Assembly (NCBI GenBank): GCA_002721895.1
Contig: PBLV01000063.1
Coordinates: forward strand, 143,717 to 207,716
Reading direction: 5' to 3'
Source: Verrucomicrobiales bacterium
Lineage (GTDB): Bacteria; Verrucomicrobiota; Verrucomicrobiae; Limisphaerales; UBA1100
DNA length: 64,000 bases
Each line of letters starts with the position of its first letter. The stretch's first letter is position 1. Positions 48,401-54,004 of the stretch are shown piece after piece. Position numbers and translations under genes: made by a program. The notes below the pieces were generated by a model that was not told where the DNA came from, made no database searches, and saw only the letters and a program-made list of their open reading frames with translations.

Positions 48401-50098
48401 ATCCTCGACCATCATGATATACTTGCCCAACTGTGTACTGCCCTTGTTGGAGCCGGGGTGAACACCCCCTCTTCTCCTCGCGTGAACATAGCCCCTCCTC
48501 ATATAAAAAAATGGCGTAAGATCTCGATATTGAAAATGTAGAAGATCTCCCTCGGAGGCCAGGTCGCGATTAATACTGCTGGGGTCCAATCCCTGAAGAT
48601 AACGATTTATGTCGGATCTGGATATTTGGGATGTAGAATATGTGCTAATCCCTGACGTGGAGCTGTAGGAGCTTAACTTTGTGGTCTTTCCAAAGGTGAC
48701 CGCTAATCTAGGCTGCCCCCCATGATCCTTTCGGAGGTTTTTTGTATAAATAAATAAATCATATCCGCCATCTTGGTACGGGCCGCTTTCACTGCTGGCG
48801 CCAGAATACCATGACCGGCACTTATCCCTGCTATATCTTTTTAAGGGTTTTGCGAATTTCACCAATAAGTGACCGAAGATATTGGAAGACCCAGTAAAGT
48901 CTGCCATTCTTATGCGGCCCGCTTCTCGCTGTACGGGTTGGCCTGCTAAGTTTGTTTGGCCTTGGTACGAGCTATTATGGGCAAACTTTTTGATTTCAAA
49001 TTTTTTCTCAGAGAAATATTTGTATATTGATGCAAGCGATGAATTTGGGCGATTAATTTGAGAGTCATACTTAACCCAATACTCATTAATCTCGCCGCTT
49101 TCCGAACCGTACCATGGGGTTCTTTCGGAATTCCATGATCCGTCCGCATTAGAAGCACTCGAGGGGTAAGTTTTAGCGGCCCCAACCTCTTTTTTGCACA
49201 TGGCTAAGGAGGGAAATCCAATTAAATTAAATGTTTCCGTCCAGTTGGTTAAATCATCGATGTTTGCCAGTCCGGATGGGGGATTATAGCTAACTATATC
49301 GCCAGGAAAATAAGTTAGGCCGGAATTCCACTGGCTAGACCCAGATATGTTGTCCTCGGTACTCATTTTTGCATCTAAAAAATCGAAGGAAGCCCCCATA
49401 ACAGCATTGAGCGAAGTTGACGAAAATCCAAACCTCCTGTCGGGGAGCGCACTTATATCATTGTCCCCAAACCCGTATTCAGGGTAATCCACAATATATC
49501 TATCTATTATCTGCCCATCTTGCCCAGTTGCCGGTGAGGCCGTTCTTGCGGATCCGCCCCCAAAAGAAATTTCCGAAACGGGCCTTAATTGAATCGGGTT
49601 CTTAGATGAACCAGATTTAGGAATTAGACAAGAATAACACACTAGATATTTCATGTCAATAAACTCTGATAAATTTAAACAAATTTCATTGTCGTGCATT
49701 ATTCCTCCTGTCGCCCATTCAGTCTTGGCATCAACCTCCCTCAAGCCCCCGGCCTCGCTAATTGAGTAGTCTTGTGCGAGTTCAGCGAAACTCTTAAAAT
49801 AGGTATTAAAGTTTGCGTCAGATACTCCTGCTCCGGCACTCTTTAGGACGCAGACATATAAATTAAATTGACTTGGTTTTGATCTAGATTTTCTATCCAA
49901 GAAATCGTCTGCGCCAGAGACCTTGTGAACAACCTGCCCCAAATCATAGTTTTTGTACGGCCTGAACCTTGCGTACCACACGGGGAGCGCCCCAGGAAGC
50001 CCAACCCTTGAAGCGCCGAAAAGTGTTCTTGTTGTCGATATGGTCGTGGGATCGGCAGAAAGAAAGTCTAAATTAAAATCTATGTTTACGCCACCCAT
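30407..50098 (-). CDS. Giant 6563-aa putative virion adhesin/fibre with RCC1-like and carbohydrate-binding-like modules
   Basis: One uninterrupted frame of 19.7 kb. The protein is rich in Trp, Gly, Asn, Asp and Tyr and poor in Cys and Lys, typical of extracellular beta proteins. Recurrent modules of the form Y-x-x-G-D-x-V-x-x-x-G-x-x-Y/W (for example YFPGDIVSY, YYPGDRAWWKGELYEC, YRHGDRVIYKGNLW, HQPGDVIIKHGDLF) resemble chitin-binding type 5/12 modules. Segments like GNTVFITTDKKLYGFGKNE, GSDHILIRTASGKVFGVGDN and NNSLILSQSGNLFGTGEN, scattered over residues about 1900-4500, are RCC1-type propeller blades. No signal peptide or membrane anchor is seen, so assembly into the virion is more likely than secretion. 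Upstream is a GNAT-like protein (TAATG overlap); divergent to it is a glycan sulfation cassette. Host-surface binding is inferred. Confidence 0.85.
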   Translation of the reverse strand: MGGVNIDFNLDFLSADPTTISTTRTLFGASRVGLPGALPVWYARFRPYKNYDLGQVVHKVSGADDFLDRKSRSKPSQFNLYVCVLKSAGAGVSDANFNTYFKSFAELAQDYSISEAGGLREVDAKTEWATGGIMHDNEICLNLSEFIDMKYLVCYSCLIPKSGSSKNPIQLRPVSEISFGGGSARTASPATGQDGQIIDRYIVDYPEYGFGDNDISALPDRRFGFSSTSLNAVMGASFDFLDAKMSTEDNISGSSQWNSGLTYFPGDIVSYNPPSGLANIDDLTNWTETFNLIGFPSLAMCKKEVGAAKTYPSSASNADGSWNSERTPWYGSESGEINEYWVKYDSQINRPNSSLASIYKYFSEKKFEIKKFAHNSSYQGQTNLAGQPVQREAGRIRMADFTGSSNIFGHLLVKFAKPLKRYSRDKCRSWYSGASSESGPYQDGGYDLFIYTKNLRKDHGGQPRLAVTFGKTTKLSSYSSTSGISTYSTSQISRSDINRYLQGLDPSSINRDLASEGDLLHFQYRDLTPFFYMRRGYVHARRRGGVHPGSNKGSTQLGKYIMMVEDVLSRQRIEFVTPQIFSNGNMYVGGHGALGSMSLDHGQPKTNVDYDYELESSTQDQALTKLLSIKTITGSASVDGDNPCHYLILGNKLGRADQIENEGKKFINSHVDAAFLPILKRTDEMSDSEFSAALGLLQTGFKGFDGSKFKDLIADENQVLSTTIDADASQNLFEARHFIDLGRSDLQQESIFSLTVDRTGNPQGNVQTLANIPEWNDTKEYSGGNMTRVPREDWWEVTTAIACDAWRQEKVYSEWVSPGNEHNTVYVYQDDGAKIYYKSLKNNNENFFPLHLNLFFKANVSMGASADNDPILNKEKWTRLSILSNTAISPLSMVTQITLYDGWIKIFKSSQTGLSTSPPNNKSGITLGLQWFNSLDGASGLGLMSERLYDIAPWDMEQAENYKVGDLVTLKEKTPTMVDPNSGESLTYQEWAGRYPTDENTNLLDSAEFLFLKADAAVASYCFQCIKDTDSPADPAGVGIVPGIFPKESASETAYFLSNLVEDLQYSRFRGKNLYAETTWLEITENEFTSERIDPNVDPANNDNRGRAYAQYYGLEELDGKFKIRQRDLFGANNYSYDLTYENYYRIGDAVKMDDNEWRVKIKQFCYVSDATPLLDDNFVLEGNLQNSTVIEGLQYKAGISGYVGKKIYEFPVSINSGTIDGFTSNYTLVIRPSEYWQPVARREFDLDRTYPSSEEIAAGVEPQYFLTEGDFDFIHKAEGSSEYAVSAAFNSKLDIFGPRLKTYDPSGDNTKFWTSRIKYPTTNMIDTWDGGVPDADSPLFLASLDYVDVNYDDWSVDLRAEGDTLSLGDLPHPLNENNQDEDRHPAIRAFRGWVDSIDSDVDFNLDAGFNLDSRAVGDVNPIKFVKEDESYPPTIELTTEIYTGGNADTGHPNHGAIYDGGEISINSNQTIKLIPQLKGADGNNFATYSGFISSMSNANVLGRYLRLPINAGDSYSDFGLTYAGIMESPYIRIGEPSQWFSDQDYSADEEVHDGTYVWQADTDIPAGQVPGVSESWVFVRPVEYASRIISESLLDSDSLLGGMNSKIEYQYDEISHKNSSILKIENNGSNIGLLEQLGDKLQVMPKWKNISGPEGEIAPWTHDQSFDTGDFTKELNILYYARRASSGVQPSLFESMWQRVDEWKNNLPYELGDIVYAKERGVVWNSNEDSGSLPTQNELSQSNDVMVFYSCLDAHNASGEPAGGVSPSAENILDSTHGESEYLLRPFDNMSNIFTNSGLNLNISFEMQAVDGQSYISSTKELTLSLFSNENPGGTPRKDVDLFNYAFDSPTVLRGNLGFVSEFKLGNSFAGLQNTAVLPMSVKITNVSGAVPDVDADTYLDVNNAVSKTYAVSAGLGWQNRFMISDNKLYASGMDSSELGYLGISNYKKIDGKPETYYGSNLEWNLDTFGRHNMCAPLKDAQDDELQRVKIYANGTTDTLLDPEPDIDFVRSGGGNTVFITTDKKLYGFGKNENNSLGITDKSFNSSSDDPEDWGDWSHDLIDAEDRFDLLSYANFNHAAGDPIASNKNDPHLAGWATYLTKDHNRANPAPQWERMAWATFPLDWFDKTSAEQDSYLHNNVTWIPEEELYPAGVTPWWASQEQLKIAGRILPWYDNINFWKEGGIECVGFDKPDNRGVPKVVNTHFILNSEDYIPFARQARSGAEGAYDVHFSLDGTSEYVKSLSTMMIKPAWEFYGGTDTNNSATRKREHFVVAGFEGSKERHMAGAAVQNDRGWMVPAWLFPYRDNAEISNKLTSWNGISWPHGKFQNLYPTSQWDDGDRFNTTREWGTPDWNERSWWGHDKKYNGAREAAPWTDNGPISWFAEREHLGERWVSIENTLPEDEPGISPKWEYIGWPDLDLPYGGSHKNHCVIDYFHDSKTMTVSGTEYLALAMYRLKDRANYSYMDRPSQHSLNNNDDNNLRANCLKLAANRNAPAVPFPVKLTDDNVVWASTNEHSTIYVTEDGDVKILGSIIGCKDIPVQGLDFHSEAAHGEVRRADNVMFHGGSDTFDSFGDLTVNGLWQNDNWGLIHHMTDRDPDPFAGGEAVKYGSLIQGNIAYGETWEPYIEHIDYVNGQYASYAGSLWSKVGDQDAGEHSFPGVIPGEWNSVSESITPLVTQDAASTNFDNLNNNYLHKYWPNTGPAYVATDSNGENPDVKRIATEDWGSIEFFGGSVIRQDGTTISDPSVGVAGSYRKVDLPSPTDGYPVYRHVANVDNLIWFYNGYWRASTAAYYNSSEFDKQYAKGVVTTTVDKTPADVAVWSVLTQRESHKEINIYNTGVQWNPFESQYSSDSKKDTAWSVQPNGVLPATANDPLFPAAWIPNNLIPGNWLDAPEGSSWVGVWWGEQGGVPSLWPQATPVFYQSFHLDEGIDVSQVTMSFDFAVDNTVLDIQIHSEAGWHSINPDLVAGEEWETTSYLTNWDFNKSMLGFGHEDLFGWRPLFPDNWTANVWLWIEDHPDFVDNNGAPNYTPYWHDHTRKSGEQQILPGVTKWGTFWGENEDRTGFGTAETSWAVTLGSSLGLRDQLRDHGMHYPGYEGMSSGWIEASAQTLEVHLDNHGNHYEYLSNLLNKNYDYSRPVSGGPWDNSNKPSLSDLACLGVYNFAKVVIIQDNCPAWGNRQLGYDTGPGVMRSKYGGANYYWGLQSHVETGGLSGAAKLHLVPWGYDYTPNTYGFGGHKDSGSLDPSVNPDVQLGTWNPDKLGGAGFTQWHQGSELSAARYGPNYPKPLTVGQKYEVRFFTAYRTAYAKPYVAAIIWAWEGGVPASTVDNLEAIEGGALDNDHEGTGNQAIAVRDYLHSGWTETRFTFIATHTSHSVEFISNTTAADSTAFIYSVSCKPVTATWEGGWFGELNSIDIGPQGIGASDIFRAGAGAAGNNALVMYVKNMGDTNNPAGLLVTNLTINAPLLLGYGTEIWTEDAEVKTEYRIQHRAGNGIGGAAGKLSTDMVTGILPYPLEDYEQKEDYAGYIWYGDQTDWDYYMNVWTDVADAREEFYPWMTGEEFAKLHWAGPLTEADRATRYGAIRHKSTLERRTLAKSEWFRNKYVSQTYMRDWVEDPILGHTFLARASQAANNKLTSLGKTGGNWYYTAKYGQWIYITDAEKTKKEDGERFECFMSGIGIDFAEISSDAEHYATGVALLPPLEDGDEKELQALNPWNSEPWSVTSTTMDEPWDEGLLFQIFVKSSDGIELEAIKGRPYLRTAHGYSLPSGFDGVGGAGYHGVLYSPGEVGDTRVLSDWTLLTETLFHDHETSTADSDSPHYPHEVIDAGSIRLSPGFHTFYLYVKPYATEWGGSAKYYFGRQSLLKEHGMLFSRDGSDVFNNDPYASLEENEVFWENSEIQLYSGYRFNNNALNDDFSVSNLEVGKKYRIDRNYNTDFMSFSDAENNNRGTIFTVTGTPTGPGTATIMEDYGPEFDLNLYQADGVTKNANYVSPGSDGPYGFSGAISYRSTTVSEDPEYQGSTISKSSYNAGDIVTAQVADGDDLFGTLVFVSMKDDNTSDIGFSESLERVDGKKWSMPAPKAITKTYDLSTNSLADIEDVINSTTLTPEPHTLYDHEDYGSDKALQVEAGSDHILIRTASGKVFGVGDNSLQQIDWRNKTGGIESDFDLGDRLGRESDKGFYKLEGTAPSSLNPIYDPSWSAIEQPALPPEKWAYGKTYQPGSRVWIDHVSHVVYVGPGEGVEGTLLQEHLQISIPSITENGELETLPPETLKSDWADTKKLGKWQKPDVEVLTFGSIGEAMHALVNQENGVGDTFGSTGLSGWFPLGKLRMMPNDGATHTFPSSEIKMPRTANFKLYKKAFGDTHFCTREVFIKPHLISHGNNNNQAVELGEIIAVAASGNNSLILSQSGNLFGTGENKISGSDRDEYEGRSLGNVLGLESEFFDGPEFIFPNVEFISLQGDCATFISEGRSYKCGGVGLRPYLENYSFKGAPAVILDDASGREGKPIIAKQVFMDSFGFWSKPKRRIRKWPQFIDGKLCRKGSKDIRDKVLPEINRLADAWVSNKSYRTSLPSGHSQLLNGQPNNLFQWGYGSDMVAGSNADQAGSAFIGREPDFVTHKGTIYQCIKDHFFSFEPGSSLGELYWKESSASMINVNPIQYFYREWQLDRWATISYVNESGELFSRGFQVMYAPDSSGDIIGGKSYTSLRTNASTWADERISGWHLDLDHAGVGVTSQVDYGGSGAMYLYYGGQDNEYLGTAGSIFGESVNPFYGDSNTNIVNEKNLLDTEYIDFTHNLLGSFVSGSNAPTGITTSWTNMLSHVVSLAWGDASRGWGSLDPFAPSFIRDFNYKSWPTAGQLNLIDLFSNASAHGWSNSYFPGVVDHADNSQNPPDGMYNWWQVMQEMSVSQWAPALPTDDARGALDAFKFMNRFTGDETYSWKPAGSISEVPDMATAGNEGEYHPDIKWPIYSKIERYPEAATDTWGLHNSFGNSRSHIFGYSIFGGNFNDRFNDDAWIVGDFDTTKAQSSQFGVKDEPKNPRLTEASGRGSLTKILGLQTGALTQGCPEVIPDSVFSLLLQGHLEYRRINFPSTAMFGAWMCDPWSLPFGDKAHQSWRSQFSLRAGVGEDVTWGWWDSNSETTTKLGKYHNYGLVGEATSYDNYVFLKPGDRFNFGGTVYRMHWRVEEGQGGIEGGAPIPLGTLIAPDKDGAGAGKTGYSSMWSVDRLEKEHRWRTQIGIMHQTMELGEKWSSDPYKRFLRGYATSIGHSQIYTGFAERIGGHCALAWADRGDKAGKVSLAVDYRNYSAGLDQRQPDNFSGLGEFDVFDVPGWNQRTSDNKETIELTDTQGYTFINREVDEPTYWQRYLPAGSTELKGMDSGNGYSVWDWVFDLNQLRQGWDWVVRIEVWHAVNFGSYPTFTIGGYTFNSVNRLPGEGQSQGSPYTTPGISNYNYWTNWLAQQGAGSLNRYAGFYKFPQRAVDFGFGPMTDVMEAYGQLKRHGMNNFTIGPDEAHSWRGRENQMDSYCSQSKRSSQYNELAVTDLTNIPVGECMNWLWENDISAGDIISIQDHRSPQSRRRLWRAYNDIPSGTIKYGDFPETGTKFIQSWWTDLFQEILDWDSSTWYRHGDRVIYKGNLWLMPHDWAKDWGDWGDPATDNYNRDLGIRGGDTMPGTTGVWKSSIADGAGTKPHWVIGNHRGGPDNQVSDGGTPGDGGCTSHNQGADQNPEEFALYSAKDMIENWGDRPYTARHNRELRFELAERFINAEEINEFDPTAGEEKPEMWLYELDTGKDYEIVFPGYGMSGVFDAAWKEDMGVWLKLLGAMTGSGDIAGLGLDHRGENFAFSYYSHLLEYPIDFTSISQWADSGSQLCAKYPWRMFLINDNWGDHGMVTTSDWYNLTGSGYNPPYYVNNAPDDAEFPPQNVNGSGPNGESLYRQEHHTSGRPHQPGDVIIKHGDLFLGKNAGEYEAGRSYPSNSARLWAAHLPHDSYSNSKTMEPTPTPDVLWDRKQAGNEVSVISNLWGNGDGQHDEEGRFYVLDNDLPSKFSFSSDEVTKMRYFPDNAQPSASGDNSNYQGKNFSGGVRIREPMTPNYYRGDLVKIGDSNNPNYGVWRLNVEGGSSIDYSNEANAPGGANNIWKYVGAHGDSLGWLLTGAKGAFYSESYLDSGNKQELTKWYINAETGSDNILKGSTDIYDSEDVSITCRGSKMFASRDAAINWVIRRAKEREKLGFSWYDHKTRKWVAGRNWLWENINLERIWDYGGWEPSEGGKPEGAGDNDGISVSTTPRTQYYPGDRAWWKGELYECQAFLRLNSSDEFTTHLGAGTPYVIDSETPWNAYNPDGRWKGTPVGDSVFPYTNHSLPHVDGEHIPPWWVKSGGGTFKLPVVGFDDYDGSHDNSKHQGAAGVREGSNLAGTMSIFPNDYFDTQEEAEAFARNPQVASNYSDSSTFQPGGPYKGHPGFTDADLIEITTEYCDKYGAAGVDGDCEVIYIGGAAHSQCLARMRGICDSWEEKIGNALPGGTIIPNGELFLSILGSAKWKDSWEDTGNKVDTD

Positions 50099-50613
50099 TA
50101 CTTGCTAAAAATTACCTTTGAATATTTATCGTCTATGGGTTCTATTTTTCCACCCATAAACTTTAGCCATCTAATGCCGAGGCTATTATCCGCCTCAACA
50201 ATATTAACCAAATGATCAAATTCTTCCCCAAATAGCCAATCGAAATGCTCTCTGGATATTCTCATAAATTCATATACTGCAAACATAGCTTTAAGGTTGC
50301 CAAATGACTTAAAAAAGTCGCTCTTAGATTTAATCATGTCCAGAGAATTCCTAGAGCCGAGCACCCAGACCTGACCTATGCGTTCTTGAGGGGAATGGGC
50401 GACCCCGGTGGAGCCGATATATGTTTCGTCTTTTAAGCAAAAGCTAATTGTTCGAATTGATCTGTTGAAGGTTTCATAAACATGCTTTTCGTGGCTTGGC
50501 CACCCGAGATAATCCGAATGTCGCGAGTCCACGCTCCTTGGATTCAATGATAGCTCGATAATATCTGAGTCGATGACATCCCTGACATAACCGTGTTTTC
50601 CTAATATTTTCAT
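50098..50613 (-). CDS. GNAT-like protein, possibly an internal virion protein
   Basis: 171 aa. The pattern GQVWVLGSRNSLDMIK, then LVNIVEADNSLGIRWLKFMGGK near residues 132-153 (V-x-x-x-N-x-x-x-I-R-W-L-K-x-x-G) matches the GNAT-like DUF2833 family that includes T7 gp13. A transferase activity is not certain. Its stop overlaps the giant gene start (TAATG), so the two are translated together; this argues that both are virion components. Confidence 0.68.
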   Translation of the reverse strand: MKILGKHGYVRDVIDSDIIELSLNPRSVDSRHSDYLGWPSHEKHVYETFNRSIRTISFCLKDETYIGSTGVAHSPQERIGQVWVLGSRNSLDMIKSKSDFFKSFGNLKAMFAVYEFMRISREHFDWLFGEEFDHLVNIVEADNSLGIRWLKFMGGKIEPIDDKYSKVIFSK

Positions 50614-50637
50614 GCCTTTTCCCTATAGTTTATACAC
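50614..50637 (-). promoter_or_regulatory. GTGTA-type promoter candidate for the giant gene
   Basis: Minus-strand GTGTATAAACTATAGGGA, 24 nt from GTGTA to ATG 50613, leaving room for a GGGAAAAGG ribosome-site-like stretch. It would drive the GNAT-like gene and the giant gene. Confidence 0.4.
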
Positions 50638-50714
50638 TAAATAGTTATAGGTCCCAACAATATAAGTGTAAAGAAGTTAAGCGCGCATGGAGCGTCATAT
50701 CATATAAAATAAAA

Positions 50715-51314
50715 ATGAGAATTTCGCACAAAAACAAATGGATCTTCCTGTCGTCATCCAGAACCGGCTCCACTTCTACTCGTAAAGCATTAGATAAATT
50801 TAGTGACATAAAGTCGGTGCATTATTCTAAATGCGAAGAAGAGCAAAATCCATTTTATAACCATATAAGCTTAAGGGAGATTCAATCTATATTCAAGCAT
50901 GATAATATAGACTTCAAATCATACACAACATTTACTGCGGTACGCAATCCATGGGACAGGGCGTTGTCTTTGTATTTTCACTCGCAACAAATTATGCATA
51001 ATCCTGCCCCCACCGCATTCAGCGATTGGATAAAAAAAGTACAAGCCAGAGGCCCTTTATATGGTCAAATTTACAACCAGTGCTTAGATGATAAAAATCA
51101 ATACGCGATAGATTCTATAATCAGGTTTGAGTACATGCAAAAAGACTTCAATGTTGCTTGTGACAAAATAGGGATCCCAAGACAACAACTTCCACACGCA
51201 AATGCAACCAAACACAAACACTACACCGAATACTATAACTATGAAACCCATGAAATTGTTGCGGAAAAATACGCAAAAGACATTGAGTATTTCGGATATG
51301 AATTTGGAGATTAA
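50715..51314 (+). CDS. Sulfotransferase 1
   Basis: 199 aa. SSSRTGSTSTRKAL near residues 13-26 is the 5'-phosphosulfate-binding loop of PAPS-dependent sulfotransferases, and FTAVRNPWDRALSLY near 73-87 is the 3'-phosphate-binding motif. These mark the carbohydrate sulfotransferase (Sulfotransfer_2) type. First gene of the plus-strand glycan cassette, divergent from the giant gene. No Shine-Dalgarno site; an AT-rich stretch precedes the ATG. Confidence 0.85.
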   Translation: MRISHKNKWIFLSSSRTGSTSTRKALDKFSDIKSVHYSKCEEEQNPFYNHISLREIQSIFKHDNIDFKSYTTFTAVRNPWDRALSLYFHSQQIMHNPAPTAFSDWIKKVQARGPLYGQIYNQCLDDKNQYAIDSIIRFEYMQKDFNVACDKIGIPRQQLPHANATKHKHYTEYYNYETHEIVAEKYAKDIEYFGYEFGD

Positions 51315-51950
51315 ATGATTACTTTTATTCACATAGGAAAATGCGGCGGCTCTACAATCAAAAGAACACTGATAGATAATGCTGTTAAATTTAGGCATAT
51401 TCACCTTAAACGTCCTGAGCATGAGCCTGACTCAAAATATCTTATTGCATTGAGAAATCCAGTAGAGCGTTTTATTTCAGCGTTCTATTGGCGCAGATTT
51501 TTATTACTCAGCGGTCAAGAAGCTGGAGGAAAAGAGTTAGAATTTTATAAAGAGTATAAAGATTTAAACAACCTATGCGAGCATCTTTTTGACGAGAACA
51601 GCAACTTAAATCCATTGATTGACTCGAAAATTCACCAACATTATACATGCGGACACCCCTCTCATGTAGGCATGGGCATCGATTATTATATTGGAGGCAT
51701 AACAAGAGAGCTGACTCCGAAAAATGTTTTTGGCGCGATATGCACTGAAACACTCTCTCAAGATATGAAAAGACTGTTTGACGTTGAAGTTACCAGGCAT
51801 GCTAGAAAAAATTCTGCGAACAAGCTAGAAACAACACAGCAATCAAGATTTCTCTTAAAGAAATATTTAGCAAAAGACTATCAATGTATTGATAAATTAT
51901 ATTTATCGAATATCTTATCCGAAGAGCAATACGAAATATTAAAAACATGA
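51315..51950 (+). CDS. Sulfotransferase 2
   Basis: 211 aa, beginning at the base after the preceding stop. HIGKCGGSTIKRTL near residues 6-19 is the phosphosulfate-binding loop and ALRNPVERFISAFYW near 45-59 the 3'-phosphate site. Predicted carbohydrate sulfotransferase using PAPS. The C-terminal half is divergent from gene 1, so acceptor specificity probably differs. Confidence 0.85.
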   Translation: MITFIHIGKCGGSTIKRTLIDNAVKFRHIHLKRPEHEPDSKYLIALRNPVERFISAFYWRRFLLLSGQEAGGKELEFYKEYKDLNNLCEHLFDENSNLNPLIDSKIHQHYTCGHPSHVGMGIDYYIGGITRELTPKNVFGAICTETLSQDMKRLFDVEVTRHARKNSANKLETTQQSRFLLKKYLAKDYQCIDKLYLSNILSEEQYEILKT

Positions 51951-51956
51951 AAAAAA

Positions 51957-53288
51957 ATGATTAGCCATAAACATAAATATATATTTGTCCATATCCCTAA
52001 GTGCGGAGGAAGCAGCATGGAGCTATCCCTGCTTGAGGCGGAAGGCGTGGACTGTAGCGATGTCAACGAAATAAACCAATTACCCGAAGATATACTGAGC
52101 ACATATTTCATGAACAATGATCTTGCCATGGAACCCCAACACTATACGCTTGAAGAATATCCGGAGTATTTTCAAAAAGAATATTTTTGTTTTACAATAA
52201 TAAGGAATCCGTGGGAGATTTGGGTCAGCGAGTACCATCACGAATTGAGGGTCAGGAAAAGACTGGGCAGACCTAAAGTCACTTTTGAGGAGTTTATACG
52301 GAAGAATAAAGGCTTCAAGTATCACCTTCGAAGTCAAATGGATTTCATTAATCAAAACATGGACTATGTAGGCAGAATGGAGAGTATAGATTCTGACTTT
52401 ATGGAAATATGCGACAAATTAGGTATTGACGCTCAGCTGAAACACAGAAACAAAGGAAAATACGAAAATCATTACAGCGAATACTACAACGAAGAGATTC
52501 TATCTCTTATAAATTCACACAATTCCCTCCTAGGTTCAACTGGAAAACTTGATGCGCAACTTATGGGGTACGAGAGTAATCCCGGCAATCCTAAGAGTGA
52601 AAACGAAGAAAATCCCCACGAAGCAACAATGGACAATGTCTTCTTTATTAATCTCGACAGTAGAAAAGACCGAAAAGAGCTCGTAGAGAATGAACTCAAC
52701 GAGCTAAATTGGTCTTATGAGAGATTCCCCGGAACCAAAACTTCTGACGGAAGAATAGGGGCGACGATAAGCCACATAGGAGCGCTAGAGTTGGCTGCTG
52801 CGAGAGATCTGGATTACGCCGTAATTTTAGAGGATGATATCCACTTTAGGGATAAAGCTTTATTTTTGCGCCAGCTCAAAAAATGCCTAAAGGAGATCAA
52901 TGACTTTGATGTATTACTTCTTGGGGGGCAGATTGGGCCAAAAGACGAGAGAATTACCGAATACGCGTTTAAATTAAAACACTGCGTAACCGCAACGGGC
53001 TATATAGTTAACAAGCATTACTACAAGCGATTCCTTGAGCACTCGAAGAAAGGGCTTAATTTATTAATTGAAAACCCATCAGGGATCCGAAGTCAAAATC
53101 AATATGCATTTGATATTTATTGGTGGGAATTGCAGGAAAGGGATAAATGGTACATGGTCGCTCCCGCCTGCGTAGAACAAAGGGATGGATTTAGCGACAT
53201 CAGAGAACAATATACTGACCACAGAAAATTATTCACAACCGCCTGGGAGGAGAAATCTCACCTAATTAATACAAAGGGATATTGCTAA
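51957..53288 (+). CDS. Fusion: sulfotransferase plus GT25-type glycosyltransferase
   Basis: 443 aa. Residues about 1-190 are a sulfotransferase (HIPKCGGSSMELSL; TIIRNPWEIWVSEY). Residues about 225-420 are a glycosyltransferase family 25 domain (lipooligosaccharide galactosyltransferase type): VFFINLDSRKDRKELV, GATISHIGALE near 265-277, and AVILEDDIHF near 287-296 with an acidic metal-binding run. One polypeptide that adds a sugar and a sulfate points to ordered glycan assembly. There is a hinge around 195-224 rich in Asn, Ser and Glu. Confidence 0.87.
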   Translation: MISHKHKYIFVHIPKCGGSSMELSLLEAEGVDCSDVNEINQLPEDILSTYFMNNDLAMEPQHYTLEEYPEYFQKEYFCFTIIRNPWEIWVSEYHHELRVRKRLGRPKVTFEEFIRKNKGFKYHLRSQMDFINQNMDYVGRMESIDSDFMEICDKLGIDAQLKHRNKGKYENHYSEYYNEEILSLINSHNSLLGSTGKLDAQLMGYESNPGNPKSENEENPHEATMDNVFFINLDSRKDRKELVENELNELNWSYERFPGTKTSDGRIGATISHIGALELAAARDLDYAVILEDDIHFRDKALFLRQLKKCLKEINDFDVLLLGGQIGPKDERITEYAFKLKHCVTATGYIVNKHYYKRFLEHSKKGLNLLIENPSGIRSQNQYAFDIYWWELQERDKWYMVAPACVEQRDGFSDIREQYTDHRKLFTTAWEEKSHLINTKGYC

Positions 53289-53290
53289 TT

Positions 53291-54004
53291 ATGAGTAAAA
53301 TCTGCATACCCAAAGTAGCCTGGTTATACTGGGACAAGGGCTGGAGTAATGCCCCAACCATAGTTCGAGCGTGCAGAAATAGGCTAACCAGAATCAACCC
53401 CGACTGGACCTTTCATTTTTTATCCGACGAAAATTTAGATGAATTTATTAATTTAGATGGACTTGGAAATATTCCGGTGCAGGCGAAGTCTGACGCGATA
53501 AGAATCCTTCTTCTTGAGAAGTTTGGGGGAATATGGCTAGATGCAACATTGTACGTTAATCTGCCTCTTGATGAGTGGCTGTGGGATAATTTAGGGCAGG
53601 AGTTTTTTGCTTTTAGCAATCCTCGTAAAAACTTCGGCAGGATTGTCTCGAGCTGGTTTCTTGCGGGAAGAAATGACAACTATATTATAAATAAATGGAA
53701 GATCGAAACCTTAAAATATTGGGAAAATAGAGAAGAGGCCGATCAATATTTTTGGTTTCATAATCTATTTAAAGAAATGTACGATAAAGATGAAAAATTC
53801 AGCCTCCTTTGGGATAGGACTAACAAGATTGATTGCGATGTTGGCACAAGACAAGGGCCTCATTTTTTTGCCCCATATACAGACGAAATACTTAAATCAA
53901 TAGCGTCGCAGGAAGTCCCCGCTTCTCCAGTATTTAAATTGACCTGGAGAGTAGACCTATTGAAATCTCCTGTCATTCAAGAATTATTCAAAGATGATAT
54001 GTAG
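53291..54004 (+). CDS. Capsular-polysaccharide-type glycosyltransferase
   Basis: 237 aa from ATG 53291; the frame is open from a TTG 9 nt upstream inside the preceding stop. PKVAWLYWDKGWSNAP at the start and AKSDAIRILLLEKFGGIWLD near residues 64-83 match the Caps_synth/GT32-like pattern, with S/D-x-x-R and the GG-x-W-x-D metal-binding motif. Predicted sugar transfer to a surface glycan using a nucleotide sugar. Confidence 0.82.
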   Translation: MSKICIPKVAWLYWDKGWSNAPTIVRACRNRLTRINPDWTFHFLSDENLDEFINLDGLGNIPVQAKSDAIRILLLEKFGGIWLDATLYVNLPLDEWLWDNLGQEFFAFSNPRKNFGRIVSSWFLAGRNDNYIINKWKIETLKYWENREEADQYFWFHNLFKEMYDKDEKFSLLWDRTNKIDCDVGTRQGPHFFAPYTDEILKSIASQEVPASPVFKLTWRVDLLKSPVIQELFKDDM

